Assembly (NCBI GenBank): GCA_963770545.1
Contig: CAVYQF010000020.1
Span: 1-64,000 of the forward strand
Direction: 5' to 3'
Length of the DNA stretch: 64,000 bases
Source: RYN-230 sp963770545
GTDB taxonomy: Bacteria > Actinomycetota > Actinomycetes > Streptosporangiales > Streptosporangiaceae
In this document: positions 24,594-33,019 of the stretch, one piece after another
How the letters are laid out: every line of letters starts with the position of its first letter
How positions within the stretch are numbered: position 1 is the stretch's first letter
Made by a program: the position numbers and the translations under genes
Notes under the pieces: model-generated
What the model was told of the DNA's origin: nothing
What the model saw: the letters and a program-made list of their open reading frames with translations, nothing else
The model's database searches: none

Positions 24594-27440
24594 GTGGACT
24601 TCGGGCTGCTCGGGCCGCTGGTGGTTCGGGATGGCGCCCGGCATGTATCCGTGTCGGCGCCCCGGCAGCGTGTGTTGCTGGCCGCGCTGCTGCTGAACGC
24701 CGGCCGGGTGCTCAGCCTGGATGCCCTGGGCGAGACGCTGTGGGAAGGCCAGCTGCCCGCCGGTGCGCGGGGTGCGCTGCACAGTGCCGTTCAGCGGCTG
24801 CGCTCGACGCTGGGTCCATCCGGCGCCGACCTGGTCGAGACCCGGCCGCCTGGTTACCTGATCAAGGTCGGCGACAGCGAGTTCGATGTCCGTGAGTTCG
24901 GTGTGCTCGCCGCGCGCGGCCATGCGGCCGCCGGGGCCGGAGCCTGGGGGCAGGCGGCCGGCCTGCTGCGCGAGGCCCTCGGGCTGTGGCGGGGTGAGCC
25001 CCTCGCCGATGTGCCCTCACAGCTCTTGCGCGACCGTGAGGTGCCCGCTCTCGAAGACCAGCGGCTGCAAGCGCTGGTCGCGCGGATCGACGCCGATCTG
25101 CACCTGGGGCGGCACCGGGAGGTCGTGGCAGAACTGCGCCAGCTGGTCGTAGCTCATCCCTTGCAGGAGCAATTCCACGCGCAGCTGATGCTGAGCCTGT
25201 ACCGCAGCGGGCGCCAGGCCGACGCCCTGGCCGCCTACCAGGACGCGCGGCGCGTGGTGGCCGACGAGCTCGGCATTGATCCCAGTCCCGAGCTCCGGCT
25301 GCTGCATCAGCGGATCCTGACCGCCGACGACGGCCTCCTGCCCCCGCCGGACGTCTCGCCGTCGGACTCCGCGCCGGTGACGCCCGGTCCGGCAGCTGAG
25401 GGCGGGAGCGACCCGGTGGGCCTGCCGCGTGTGGTGCCCAGGCACCTGCCCGCGGCGACGCGGCATTTCGCCGGCCGGGCCGGGGCGCTCAAGGCGCTCA
25501 CCGAGCTGGCCGCCGAGGCGGCCGAGACGAGCCAGGCCACGGTGATCTCGGTCATCGACGGGACGGCCGGGATCGGCAAGACCACGCTGGCCCTGCATTT
25601 CGCGCACCAGGCCGCCGGCCGGTTCCCGGATGGGCAGCTGTATGTGAACCTGCGCGGTTTCGACCCGGCCGGATCGCCGGTGACCCCGGAGGAGGCGCTC
25701 AGGCTCCTTCTGGACGCCTTGTCCGTGCCCGCGGGGCGGATCCCGGCCGGGCTGGACGCGCAGGCGGGGCTGTACCGCAGCCTGCTGGCGGGCCAGCGGC
25801 TGCTGGTGCTGCTGGATAACGCCCGGGACGTCGATCAGGTCCGCCCGCTCCTGCCGGCCAGCCCCGGCTGCCTGGTCATCGTGACCAGCCGCAACCAGCT
25901 CACCAGCCTGGTCGCCGCGGAGGGCGCGTCCCCGCTCACCCTGGATGTGCTCACCGACGGCGAGGCGCATGAACTGCTGACCCGGCGCCTGGGTGCGCAG
26001 CGGATCGCTGATGACCCGGGCGCCGCCGACGAGCTGATCCAGCAGTGCGCGCGGCTGCCCCTGGCGCTGAGCATCGCTGCCGCCCGCAGCGCCAGCCAGC
26101 CCGGGCTCTCGCTCGCGGCCCTGACCGCCGACCTGGACGACGCTCGCGGGCGGCTGGACGCACTGGACACCGGGCACCAGGCCACGAACGCCCGGGCCGT
26201 CCTGTCCTGGTCCTACCAGCAGCTCGATCCGGCCACCGCGCGGCTGTTCCGGCTGCTCGGGCTGCGTGCCGGCCCCGACGTCAGCGCGGCCGCCGCGGCC
26301 AGCCTGGCCGGCCTGTCCATGGACGAGGCCCGCCGCGGGCTGGCCGAGCTGACCCGGGCGAACCTGCTGACCGAGCACGTCCCTGGCCGGTTCTCCTGCC
26401 ATGACCTGCTCCGCTCCTACGCCGCCGACCTCACGGAGGCGACCGACAGCGAGGCCGAGCGGCGCGCGGCCACCGGCCGGATGCTCGATCATTACCTGCG
26501 CACCGCGCACCGCGCCGCGCTGCGGTTGCACCCCACCCGCAGGCAGATCACGCTGGCCCCGCCCGAGCCCGGCGCCGAGCCCGAGGACATCGGCGATGCC
26601 GCGGCGGCCCAGGCCTGGTTCGACGCCGAGCTCCAGGTCCTCATGGCCGCCGCCGCGCGGGCCCTGGAGACAGGCTTCGATGCCCAGGTATGGCAGATCG
26701 CCTGGGCCCTGTTCCGGTTCCTGGAGATACGGGGCCGCTGGCACGACTGGATGGCCATCGAGCAGTACGCCCTCGCCGCCACGCGGCGGCTGGGCGACCG
26801 GTCGGCCCAGGCCCTGGCCCACCAGCGGTTCGGCTCGGCCTGCGGGAGGCTCGGTAATTACGAGGAGGCCTACGCCCATCTGGACCGGGCCCTGAGCATC
26901 CATACCGAGCTCGGGGACCACGCCGGGCAGGCGTACGTGCACAACGCGCTGGCCATCTTGCTCGACAGCCAGGGCCGCACCAGCGAGGCCCTGGAGCAGG
27001 CTCAGCAGGCCCTGGATTCCTACACCGCCGCCGACCACGCGAACGGCCGGGCCGTGGCCCTCAATTCGGTGGCCTGGTTCCACGCCATGCTCGGGAACCA
27101 CCCAGAAGCGCTCAGCTACGCCGGCCAGTCGCTCGAGGTGTCCCGCGAGATCGGCAGCGAGGATGGGATGGCCGCGGCGCTGGACAGTCTCGGGTACGCC
27201 CACCAGCATCTCGGACGTCACGCCGAAGCGATCCGGTGTTACCAGCAGGCGCTCGATCTGCATCTGGAGATCAGCGGTAACTGGGGCGCGGCCGAGACGC
27301 TCGGGCACCTCGGGGACGCGCGGTATGCCGCCGGGGATGTGGAGGGGGCCCGGGTGGATTGGGAGGAGTCACTCGTGATCCTGGAAGACCTCAGCCACCC
27401 GGACGCCGCCCAGATCCGCGCCAAGCTCAGCAGGCTTTAG
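24594..27440 (+). CDS. AfsR/SARP-family regulator with NB-ARC and TPR domains
   Basis: 948 residues from GTG 24594. Residues 1-95 are an OmpR-like winged helix (FGLLGPLVV... PRQRVLLAALLLNAGRVLSLDALGETLWEG); 96-240 are the BTAD activation domain (LDRDREVPALEDQRLQALVARIDADLHLGRH-like order, ELGIDPSPELRLLHQRIL). An NB-ARC ATPase starts near 300 with Walker A GTAGIGKTT (about 324-332), Walker B LLVLLDNA and TSRNQL. The C-terminal 220 residues are TPR repeats (AYAHLDRALSIHTELGD, ALEQAQQALDSY, AIRCYQQALDLHLEI). Family members activate secondary metabolism in response to signals; no biosynthetic cluster is obvious here. Confidence 0.9.
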   Translation: MDFGLLGPLVVRDGARHVSVSAPRQRVLLAALLLNAGRVLSLDALGETLWEGQLPAGARGALHSAVQRLRSTLGPSGADLVETRPPGYLIKVGDSEFDVREFGVLAARGHAAAGAGAWGQAAGLLREALGLWRGEPLADVPSQLLRDREVPALEDQRLQALVARIDADLHLGRHREVVAELRQLVVAHPLQEQFHAQLMLSLYRSGRQADALAAYQDARRVVADELGIDPSPELRLLHQRILTADDGLLPPPDVSPSDSAPVTPGPAAEGGSDPVGLPRVVPRHLPAATRHFAGRAGALKALTELAAEAAETSQATVISVIDGTAGIGKTTLALHFAHQAAGRFPDGQLYVNLRGFDPAGSPVTPEEALRLLLDALSVPAGRIPAGLDAQAGLYRSLLAGQRLLVLLDNARDVDQVRPLLPASPGCLVIVTSRNQLTSLVAAEGASPLTLDVLTDGEAHELLTRRLGAQRIADDPGAADELIQQCARLPLALSIAAARSASQPGLSLAALTADLDDARGRLDALDTGHQATNARAVLSWSYQQLDPATARLFRLLGLRAGPDVSAAAAASLAGLSMDEARRGLAELTRANLLTEHVPGRFSCHDLLRSYAADLTEATDSEAERRAATGRMLDHYLRTAHRAALRLHPTRRQITLAPPEPGAEPEDIGDAAAAQAWFDAELQVLMAAAARALETGFDAQVWQIAWALFRFLEIRGRWHDWMAIEQYALAATRRLGDRSAQALAHQRFGSACGRLGNYEEAYAHLDRALSIHTELGDHAGQAYVHNALAILLDSQGRTSEALEQAQQALDSYTAADHANGRAVALNSVAWFHAMLGNHPEALSYAGQSLEVSREIGSEDGMAAALDSLGYAHQHLGRHAEAIRCYQQALDLHLEISGNWGAAETLGHLGDARYAAGDVEGARVDWEESLVILEDLSHPDAAQIRAKLSRL

Positions 27441-27574
27441 TGCCGGCCCGGATGGCGGGGCCGGGGCCTGGCTCCGGGTCAGCTACCGCCTGCTGCGGAC
27501 GGCCTGGGGACACTGGCCAGCCTGGCCTGGCCTGTCGCATGATGGCATTAGGCCAGGCGGAGGAGGTTCCAGCC

Positions 27575-28045
27575 ATGCAGCCAGACGTCCGGGTTCGCCG
27601 GGTGTACGAGGAGCCTGAACCCCAGGACGGAAGGCGCGTGCTGGTGGACCGGCTCTGGCCGCGCGGCCTCCGTAAAGACGCGGCGCGGTTCGACGAATGG
27701 GCGAAGGATGTGGCGCCGTCCAGTGAGCTTCGCACCTGGTACGGGCATGACCCGGAGAAGTTCGGCGAGTTCTGCCGCCGCTACACGGCCGAGCTGGCGC
27801 AGGGCACGTCCCGGGCCGCACTGGATCACCTGGCCGCCCTGACGGCCGCGGGTCCCGTCACGCTGCTCACCGCCACCCGGGATGTCAGCCACAGCGAGGC
27901 CGTGGTCCTCGCCCAGCTGCTCCGGCGGCAGCCTGCCGGTGAGCCGGCCGAGGGTGGCGAGGCCGCCTGCTACGCGCACCTGGTCTGCCCCGAATGCGGC
28001 GCCATGACCACCGAAGGCCACCGCCCCGAATGCTCCTCGGCCTAA
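27575..28045 (+). CDS. DUF488-family protein with C-terminal zinc-ribbon-like tail
   Basis: 156 residues. RVRRVYEEPEPQDGRRVLVDRLWPRGLRKDAARFDEWAKDVAPSSELRTWYGHDPEKFGEFCRRY is the DUF488 (YeaO-like) signature with conserved RLWPRG and W-F/Y motifs. The extra C-terminus has CPECG-x9-C, which could bind zinc but shows only three Cys and one His. GGAGGAGG precedes ATG 27575 by 8 bases. The family is widespread and functionally unassigned. It appears to be a single-gene unit. Confidence 0.8.
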   Translation: MQPDVRVRRVYEEPEPQDGRRVLVDRLWPRGLRKDAARFDEWAKDVAPSSELRTWYGHDPEKFGEFCRRYTAELAQGTSRAALDHLAALTAAGPVTLLTATRDVSHSEAVVLAQLLRRQPAGEPAEGGEAACYAHLVCPECGAMTTEGHRPECSSA

Positions 28046-28093
28046 CCGCTAACCCGGCGCGGCCCGGCCCGGACTAGGCCGGCGCGGCCCGGG

Positions 28094-29809
28094 CTAGGTG
28101 AGCAGCAGGGAACGCAGGTGCCGTACTGCTGGGGAGCCGTGGGCCAGTAGCTCGTCGTGCCTGCGGCACTCACTCCACTCCGGGCGGTGCGCCCGCAGCC
28201 GGGCGGCGAGATCACTGACCTCGGTATAGCCCACGTAGTACGTGGACAGCTGGGCGGAGGTGAGCAGGGCCCGGCGCCATTTACCAGCCGCTTCACCGTC
28301 TTCCTGGAAGCCGCGCCCGGTCATCAGGGCCATGGCCTCGGCTTCCGGCCACCCCATGCAGTGCACCCGGACATCCAGAATTGTGTTGATGATCATGCGC
28401 AACCGCATCTTGAGCTGCTGCATCCGGACCGCTTCGGGGTTTCCCTCGCCGGGGTAACCGTGCCCGGCCATCAGTTCCTCGGCGTACACCGCCCAGCCCT
28501 CGACGAACGAGCCGGACCAGAAGGCGGCGCGGACCGCTGTGCCCCCCGCGAACCGGCGGGCGTGCCCCAGCTGCAGAACGTGCCCGGGCATCGCCTCATG
28601 CACCATGAGGTTCTGCACCATGTGCCGGTTGTACTCGCGGTAGAACGACCGGACCCGGTCAGCGGTCCAGTCCCGGGGCGTCGGCGACACCGCGACGAAG
28701 GTAGCCATCTCCGCGGTCTCCAGCGGCCCGGGCGGGTCGCAGTAGGCGATCGCCACCCCGCGGTCGATCTCCGGCATCTCGATCACGTCCACCGGGTCGC
28801 TGTACGCGGTTACGATCGCATGCTCTCTCACAAACGCCCGCTGGGCGTCGTACGCCCGCCGGACCAGGCCGAGGATCGTGGTGTCATCGGGCGCGTCCGC
28901 AGCCAGTGAGTCGAGCACCTGGCGCACGAGTTCCCCGCGCCCGCCACCCTCACCACCCGGGGAACGGCCATCCCCTGCCCCCAGCCCCAGCCGGCCCGCG
29001 GTCTCGGTGATCTGCCCGGTCGCCTCGTCCAGGTCGGCTTCAGCCCGGGCCAGGAGCTCCCCCGGCGAACCATCCGATTCCAGGGTCAGCTGGAGCTTGC
29101 GCGCGAACAGCTCCGGCCCGATCCGCGGATCCCGGAAGCCGGCCCCCTGGGCGGCGCCGCCTGGGGAGCCGTCGGCCAGCCGCTGCTCTAGCCAGCGGCG
29201 ATGCTCCGCAATCGCGTCCAGCGCCGCGGCCCGCCCGGCCGCCAGGTCTCCCGGCACCAGCTCGTCTGGTACCCCGCTGAGCGAGTGGTCCAGTTCCGTC
29301 CCGATCAGGTGCTCGGTTCCCGCGAACTGGCTGAGCGCCGTCTCCAGGTGCACCCTCGGCAACTGGCCGGCCGCCGCGGAACGCGCCGCGGCCAGCGCTT
29401 CCGGGACAGCGCCCAGCCGCTCCGCCACGCTGCGCAGCCGGTGCGGCAGCGGTGCGAAGTCCCGGGCCAGCAGCAGGTAGATGGCCCGTCCCGGGTTGGC
29501 GAGCATCGGATTCCACTCGTGCTCGCGCAGCTCAGCCGTGACGAACCGGCACAGCTCCAGCTGGTTGGCCAGGATCCGCGCGTCCACCCGGTACTGCGCC
29601 GACAGCCGGTCCTGGTCGATCCGCTGCACGTCAGCCAGCCGGTCCCCGCACCACCGGGCCAGCTCGTCGTGGTACTCAGCGGTGCCGATCGTCAGCCGGC
29701 CGTCGTGAGCATGGTCGCCCAGCAGGGTGGCCTGCTCCGGCTGGCGCTCCAGCATGCCGTCCACGGTGGACCGGGCCAGTGCGGCGAAACCATCGTCAGC
29801 GTCAGACAT
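28094..29809 (-). CDS. DUF885-family putative metallopeptidase
   Basis: 571 residues. The zinc-peptidase-like motif HEAMPGH is near residue 403, followed by SFVEGWAVYAEELM, RMQQLKMRLRMIINTILDVRVH and MTGRGFQEDGEAAGKWRRAL, the DUF885 order. A possible peptidase acting in the cytoplasm; no signal peptide. The ATG at 29809 is chosen because TATAGT (29816-29821) lies 6 bases upstream, which places the transcription start on the ATG (leaderless). Longer starts would overlap this promoter. Confidence 0.83.
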   Translation of the reverse strand: MSDADDGFAALARSTVDGMLERQPEQATLLGDHAHDGRLTIGTAEYHDELARWCGDRLADVQRIDQDRLSAQYRVDARILANQLELCRFVTAELREHEWNPMLANPGRAIYLLLARDFAPLPHRLRSVAERLGAVPEALAAARSAAAGQLPRVHLETALSQFAGTEHLIGTELDHSLSGVPDELVPGDLAAGRAAALDAIAEHRRWLEQRLADGSPGGAAQGAGFRDPRIGPELFARKLQLTLESDGSPGELLARAEADLDEATGQITETAGRLGLGAGDGRSPGGEGGGRGELVRQVLDSLAADAPDDTTILGLVRRAYDAQRAFVREHAIVTAYSDPVDVIEMPEIDRGVAIAYCDPPGPLETAEMATFVAVSPTPRDWTADRVRSFYREYNRHMVQNLMVHEAMPGHVLQLGHARRFAGGTAVRAAFWSGSFVEGWAVYAEELMAGHGYPGEGNPEAVRMQQLKMRLRMIINTILDVRVHCMGWPEAEAMALMTGRGFQEDGEAAGKWRRALLTSAQLSTYYVGYTEVSDLAARLRAHRPEWSECRRHDELLAHGSPAVRHLRSLLLT

Positions 29810-29815
29810 GAGCCG

Positions 29816-29821
29816 ACTATA
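29816..29821 (-). promoter_or_regulatory. -10 box TATAGT of a leaderless DUF885 mRNA
   Basis: Only six bases separate this near-consensus box from ATG 29809, and no ribosome site is present. No convincing -35 box was found. Confidence 0.5.
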
Positions 29822-29885
29822 GAGACCCATGGGGACGGGAATCGCCGGCAATGTGACTGGAGACACGAGTCCGCCAGGTGCGCGG

Positions 29886-30752
29886 CTATCTGCTTTGCCA
29901 GCTCGCGGGTTTGCGGGCGGCCTCGTAGATGGCCTCCACCTGATCGGGCGGCAGCGCAGGCGGCTGTCTGAGTAACCAGTGGCGCAGCACCCGGGGTGCG
30001 GGGAGCACGGCGACGTCGGCCGGGCCGCCGCCGCGGACCCTCACCTGGCGGGCGCCAACGAACACGATCGCTGACCGGACCGGCACCTGGAGGCCGGTGG
30101 CGCGGTGCAGCAGCCGGGCGGCCCGGTCGGCCTCGTGCCGCGCTTTGCGGAGGTAATCGACGGGCTTCCCGCCGACGGTCAGTCCGTATTCGCCGACCCA
30201 GACCGCCGCGGCGGTGGTCTTGGTATTCACGGTCACCACCCCGAACGGGCCGATCACGACATGATCGATGTCCGCGCCGCGCTGGCCGACCGGCACGGCG
30301 TGCAGGACATGCCAGCGGTGGCGGGTGGCCCAGCTGTCGAGCTGACGGCCGACGGTGCGCTCGCCGCGGGCCCCGGCCGCGAACTGCTGGGCTGAGGTGC
30401 GGATGCCGAGCATGGCGGCTGCACCGGTCAGCAGCGGATGCTCACGACGCAGAGCCCGGGCCCGGGCGCTGGCCGAGGCGCCCGGCACGTTGCGGGCCAG
30501 GTCGTCCGGTTCCGGGTCACGGACTACCCCGTGTACCGCGGGAGGGAGAGCCGACTCGCTGATGTGCCCGTCGCGCACCAGCCGCTGGCATTCGGCGCCG
30601 ACTGCCGCCCAGAATTCATCATGCCGGTCCGGCCGGCTGAGATGGGACCGGCCAGTGCGGGGGTCGAACCAGCCGACCGGGTCATGGTCCGCGGAGACGT
30701 AGATGCGTAACTGGCCGTAACGCCGCCAGACCCGCGAATTGAGTGGGGGCAT
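29886..30752 (-). CDS. NERD-domain (nuclease-related) protein
   Basis: 288 residues. The C-terminal half holds the NERD core: AGARGERTVGRQLD (near 130), GADIDHVVIGPFGVVTVNTK (about 163-182) with the D-x(n)-x-K-like catalytic pattern, and YLRKARHEADRAARLL. The N-terminal half is basic and Arg/Pro-rich, lacking a clear domain. The NERD fold is related to Holliday-junction resolvase/endonuclease domains. GAGG lies 7 bases before ATG 30752. An AT-rich patch (30765-30800) upstream likely holds its promoter. It may process DNA; partner genes are not evident. Confidence 0.8.
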   Translation of the reverse strand: MPPLNSRVWRRYGQLRIYVSADHDPVGWFDPRTGRSHLSRPDRHDEFWAAVGAECQRLVRDGHISESALPPAVHGVVRDPEPDDLARNVPGASASARARALRREHPLLTGAAAMLGIRTSAQQFAAGARGERTVGRQLDSWATRHRWHVLHAVPVGQRGADIDHVVIGPFGVVTVNTKTTAAAVWVGEYGLTVGGKPVDYLRKARHEADRAARLLHRATGLQVPVRSAIVFVGARQVRVRGGGPADVAVLPAPRVLRHWLLRQPPALPPDQVEAIYEAARKPASWQSR

Positions 30753-30882
30753 GCATGCGCCTCGTAAGCGGATATCTACTGTCAGTGGAATAGTAAAACC
30801 CCTGGCCCGGTGAGGCTAGATGAGGAGCGCGCGAGCCGGTGGGGTGGCTGCCCGCCCTCGTTAGGCAGCCACCCCAACCGGG

Positions 30883-31452
30883 CTACGGCGCGGACGGGAG
30901 GCTCACGCAGCGGGGCACGGGCCCGGTGATGATCCCCCCTGCGCCCAGCGCTGTGCCGTGGCGCGGGTTACCGGTGAAGGCCAGGATCATCGTGTCACCG
31001 GCGGGGATGCCGCCCGGGCCCACCTTGACCGTGACGGAGCGGTGCCCATTCGCGTTCACCCCGGTCGCGACCGACACGCTCGGGTGCGGGACCGGCCGGG
31101 GGCGCGGCAGCGACGTGCTCGGCGGGCAGCCCGGCCGCACCGGGACCACCCTGACCCGGGCGCCCATGGCATGCAGGGTCACATTGGCACCGGCCACGCC
31201 GGACGCGCGGTAGACCGCCACCGTTACCGTGCCGTCGTCATGCCGGGTCACCGAGTACGCGGCCAGGGCGGGGGTACTGCCCAGCGCCATCACCCCGGCG
31301 GTGACAGCGGCCGCCGCGCCGGCCGCGCCGGTGACCAGCCACACCGGCCGCCAGACCCGGCGGCGGGCTGGTGCTGGGCGCTGCGGGGCCCGCAGGTGGT
31401 GCCCGTGCTCAGTGATCAGCTGCTCGTACAGCTGATCTTCGAATCTCGTCAT
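30883..31452 (-). CDS. Single-pass membrane protein paired with a sigma factor
   Basis: 189 residues. A cytoplasmic N-terminus (MTRFEDQLYEQLITEHGHHLRAPQ) of about 36 residues, one membrane helix (about 37-65, VWLVTGAAGAAAAVTAGVMAL), and an extracytoplasmic domain of beta character (TVTVAVYRASGVAGANVTLHAMG) ending GPVPRCVSLP. The ATG overlaps the stop of the sigma-factor gene (ATGA). The layout resembles an anti-sigma-like partner, but no ZAS or RskA motif is visible, so the role is inferred from position. Confidence 0.65.
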   Translation of the reverse strand: MTRFEDQLYEQLITEHGHHLRAPQRPAPARRRVWRPVWLVTGAAGAAAAVTAGVMALGSTPALAAYSVTRHDDGTVTVAVYRASGVAGANVTLHAMGARVRVVPVRPGCPPSTSLPRPRPVPHPSVSVATGVNANGHRSVTVKVGPGGIPAGDTMILAFTGNPRHGTALGAGGIITGPVPRCVSLPSAP

Positions 31453-31820
31453 GCCTTCACCTCTGGCTCACTCGCGGGATCGGGGTCGTGAGCCGGATCC
31501 GGGCTGGCCGTTTTGCGCAGCCGGGCCCGAGCCCGCATCAGCCGCATCCGCAGGGTGCCCGGCGCGATACCGAGCACCTGGGCCGCTTCTTTGGGTGGCA
31601 GGCCCGCCAGGTCCACCAGTTCGACCACCGCCCGGTCGGGGGCGGGCAGCGTGGTCAGCCCGCTGACCAGCGCCGGCCGCGCGAAGTAGGCGGTTACCGC
31701 CGCCACGTTCGCCCGGTACAGCGCCTCGAACTCAGCCACGCCGCCATCAGCCGGCCCGCTGCCCTGCGGCGCCCGGCGTGACAGGGATGAGTTCAGCGAC
31801 GACAGCTTTATCTGGCTCAC
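31449..31820 (-). CDS. Shortened sigma-70-family factor lacking region 2
   Basis: 123 residues from GTG 31820. The N-terminus FEALYRANVAAVTAYFAR is the usual start of ECF region 2.1, but it is joined directly to PALVSGLTTLPAPDRAVVELVDLAGLPPKEAAQVLGIAPGTLRMRLMRARARLRK, which is region 4. About 80-100 residues that normally hold the core-binding and -10-melting parts of region 2 are missing, in frame. It therefore cannot act as a normal sigma factor. It may be an old in-frame deletion, or a region-4-only DNA-binding protein working with the membrane partner that overlaps its stop. Confidence 0.75.
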   Translation of the reverse strand: MSQIKLSSLNSSLSRRAPQGSGPADGGVAEFEALYRANVAAVTAYFARPALVSGLTTLPAPDRAVVELVDLAGLPPKEAAQVLGIAPGTLRMRLMRARARLRKTASPDPAHDPDPASEPEVKA

Positions 31821-31882
31821 ACCCCTAGTTGGCGCTCTGCCCCCGCAGCGTCACACCCCGGGCTATGAACAGCCGGGGGAGG

Positions 31883-32578
31883 TCACGGCCAGGCGCCGGC
31901 CCGCAGGATCTGGCAGCTCCACTCGCGAAGATCGCTGTCGAGCTGGTCGTGGGAGGGCGCTAGTCCCGGGAGGCGCTCGGTGTGCTGGGCTTTCATGCCG
32001 TCCAGGACGATGGTCAGGTGGCGGCGCCACTGGCCGGGCGAACTCTGGCTGGTGATGGCCATGGTCCGGGCCACGCCGAGCAGGGCGAGGGTGACGTCGG
32101 TGACGGTCAGGTCGGCCCGGACCTGGCCGCTGTCCTGGGCCCGGGCCAGCAGGCCGGTCATCAGGTCGCGGAACCTCTCCCGCCAGCCCGGGCAGACGGC
32201 CAGGAGTGCGCCGATGGCACGGTTGCGGGTGCCGTCGGCCAGCGCGTCTTCGGTGAAACTGACCAGGCCGTGCCAGGGATCGGGGTCGGCCAGCGCGGTC
32301 TCGGCGACGGCTTGCCGGCGGCCGTACCAGTCCTGGAACAGCTCATCGATGAGCTGTTCCTTAGTGAAGTTGCGGTGCAGCGTGGCATTGCCGACCCCGG
32401 CGCGCCGGGCGATCTCGATCAGGCTGACGCCGAGTCCCTCGTCGGCGAAAGCCTGCGCGGCGGCGGCGAGGATCCGGTCCCGGTTTTCCCGGGCATCGCT
32501 GCGCAGGCAGCGCGCAGTTTCGGCTGGTGGGGTAGCCACTTCGACTGGTGGGGCCACTTCGGCGGGCGGGGTAGCCAC
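31883..32578 (-). CDS. TetR-family transcriptional regulator
   Basis: 231 residues from GTG 32578. ARENRDRILAAAAQAFADEGLGVSLIEIARRAGVGNATLHRNFTKEQLIDELFQ is the HTH. The N-terminus VATPPAEVAPPVEVATPPAE is low-complexity. This start is chosen because TAGAGT (32586-32591) is 7 bases upstream, giving a leaderless mRNA; the frame is open 47 codons further up. It is divergent from the small ORF/DUF998/acyltransferase group, which it may repress through sites at 32600-32627 or 32747-32805. Confidence 0.8.
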   Translation of the reverse strand: MATPPAEVAPPVEVATPPAETARCLRSDARENRDRILAAAAQAFADEGLGVSLIEIARRAGVGNATLHRNFTKEQLIDELFQDWYGRRQAVAETALADPDPWHGLVSFTEDALADGTRNRAIGALLAVCPGWRERFRDLMTGLLARAQDSGQVRADLTVTDVTLALLGVARTMAITSQSSPGQWRRHLTIVLDGMKAQHTERLPGLAPSHDQLDSDLREWSCQILRAGAWP

Positions 32579-32599
32579 GAGCCAAACTCTAGCCGATCC

Positions 32600-32627
32600 G
32601 GACAGCTTGTCCTGTAGCGATGACAAG
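32600..32627. promoter_or_regulatory. Overlapping inverted repeats near the TetR promoter
   Basis: GGACA-GCT-TGTCC (32600-32612) and CTTGTC-N10-GACAAG (32606-32611 with 32622-32627) lie just upstream of the TetR -10 box, a common place for a self-repressing operator. Confidence 0.45.
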
Positions 32628-32746
32628 ATCGTCGCCGGGGTTACGGCGCCGGGATTCCCGGTCGCCTGCGTTCCGGTCGCCGGGTCCACGCCAGGGTCCC
32701 GCAGCCTGCGCCTTTCCACCCCGCCTGACCCCGGACCGGGGGCAAC

Positions 32747-32805
32747 CGGATAGCCCTGACCGGTTGGTGATACGTTCAGAAGAATCGGATAGCCCCAACC
32801 GGTTG
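32747..32805 (+). promoter_or_regulatory. Duplicated 20-bp element ending in a CCGGTTG palindrome
   Basis: CGGATAGCCC(T/C)(G/A)ACCGGTTG occurs at 32747-32766 and 32786-32805, 39 bases apart. The second copy ends with the perfect palindrome CAACCGGTTG; the first with TGACCGGTTG. Placement before ATG 32845 suggests paired operators. Confidence 0.45.
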
Positions 32806-32844
32806 CCGGTGCATCCAGACCCTGTGCACCAAGGAGGTCTCCCG

Positions 32845-33009
32845 ATGGCCTTTCCGGACAATCTCAGGTCCCTCGGTGAGCTGCGCAGCCGGTCCCCGCG
32901 TGCGCGCCACGGCGGCCAGGCGGGCGGCGGCGCGTTCGTCTTCCAGGGGGGCGGCAGCCCGTCCGCCCCACCTGATCTACCAGCCATCCGGGTGGCCGGG
33001 GCGAGCTGA
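32845..33009 (+). CDS. Short protein of unknown function (54 residues)
   Basis: A very strong ribosome site (AAGGAGGTC, 6 bases before ATG 32845) precedes MAFPDNLRSLGELRSRSPRA, a Gly-rich middle (GGQAGGGAFVFQGGG) and a stop at 33007-33009, 10 bases before the DUF998 start. The ribosome site and tight spacing argue it is translated. It could be the leftover N-terminus of a larger gene, or a leader peptide. No family recognised. Confidence 0.45.
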   Translation: MAFPDNLRSLGELRSRSPRARHGGQAGGGAFVFQGGGSPSAPPDLPAIRVAGAS

Positions 33010-33019
33010 GCCATCCGTG

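Noticed and set aside
30640..30670. tRNA-like TpsiC loop on the minus strand in the NERD gene
   Set aside because: Only the GGTTCGACCC string matches; there is no cloverleaf and the bases encode conserved-looking protein.
29886..30752. Anti-phage defence island around the NERD and SWIM-SNF2 proteins
   Set aside because: The two are 6 kb apart with unrelated genes between and no partner genes of known defence systems. The window alone gives no support.
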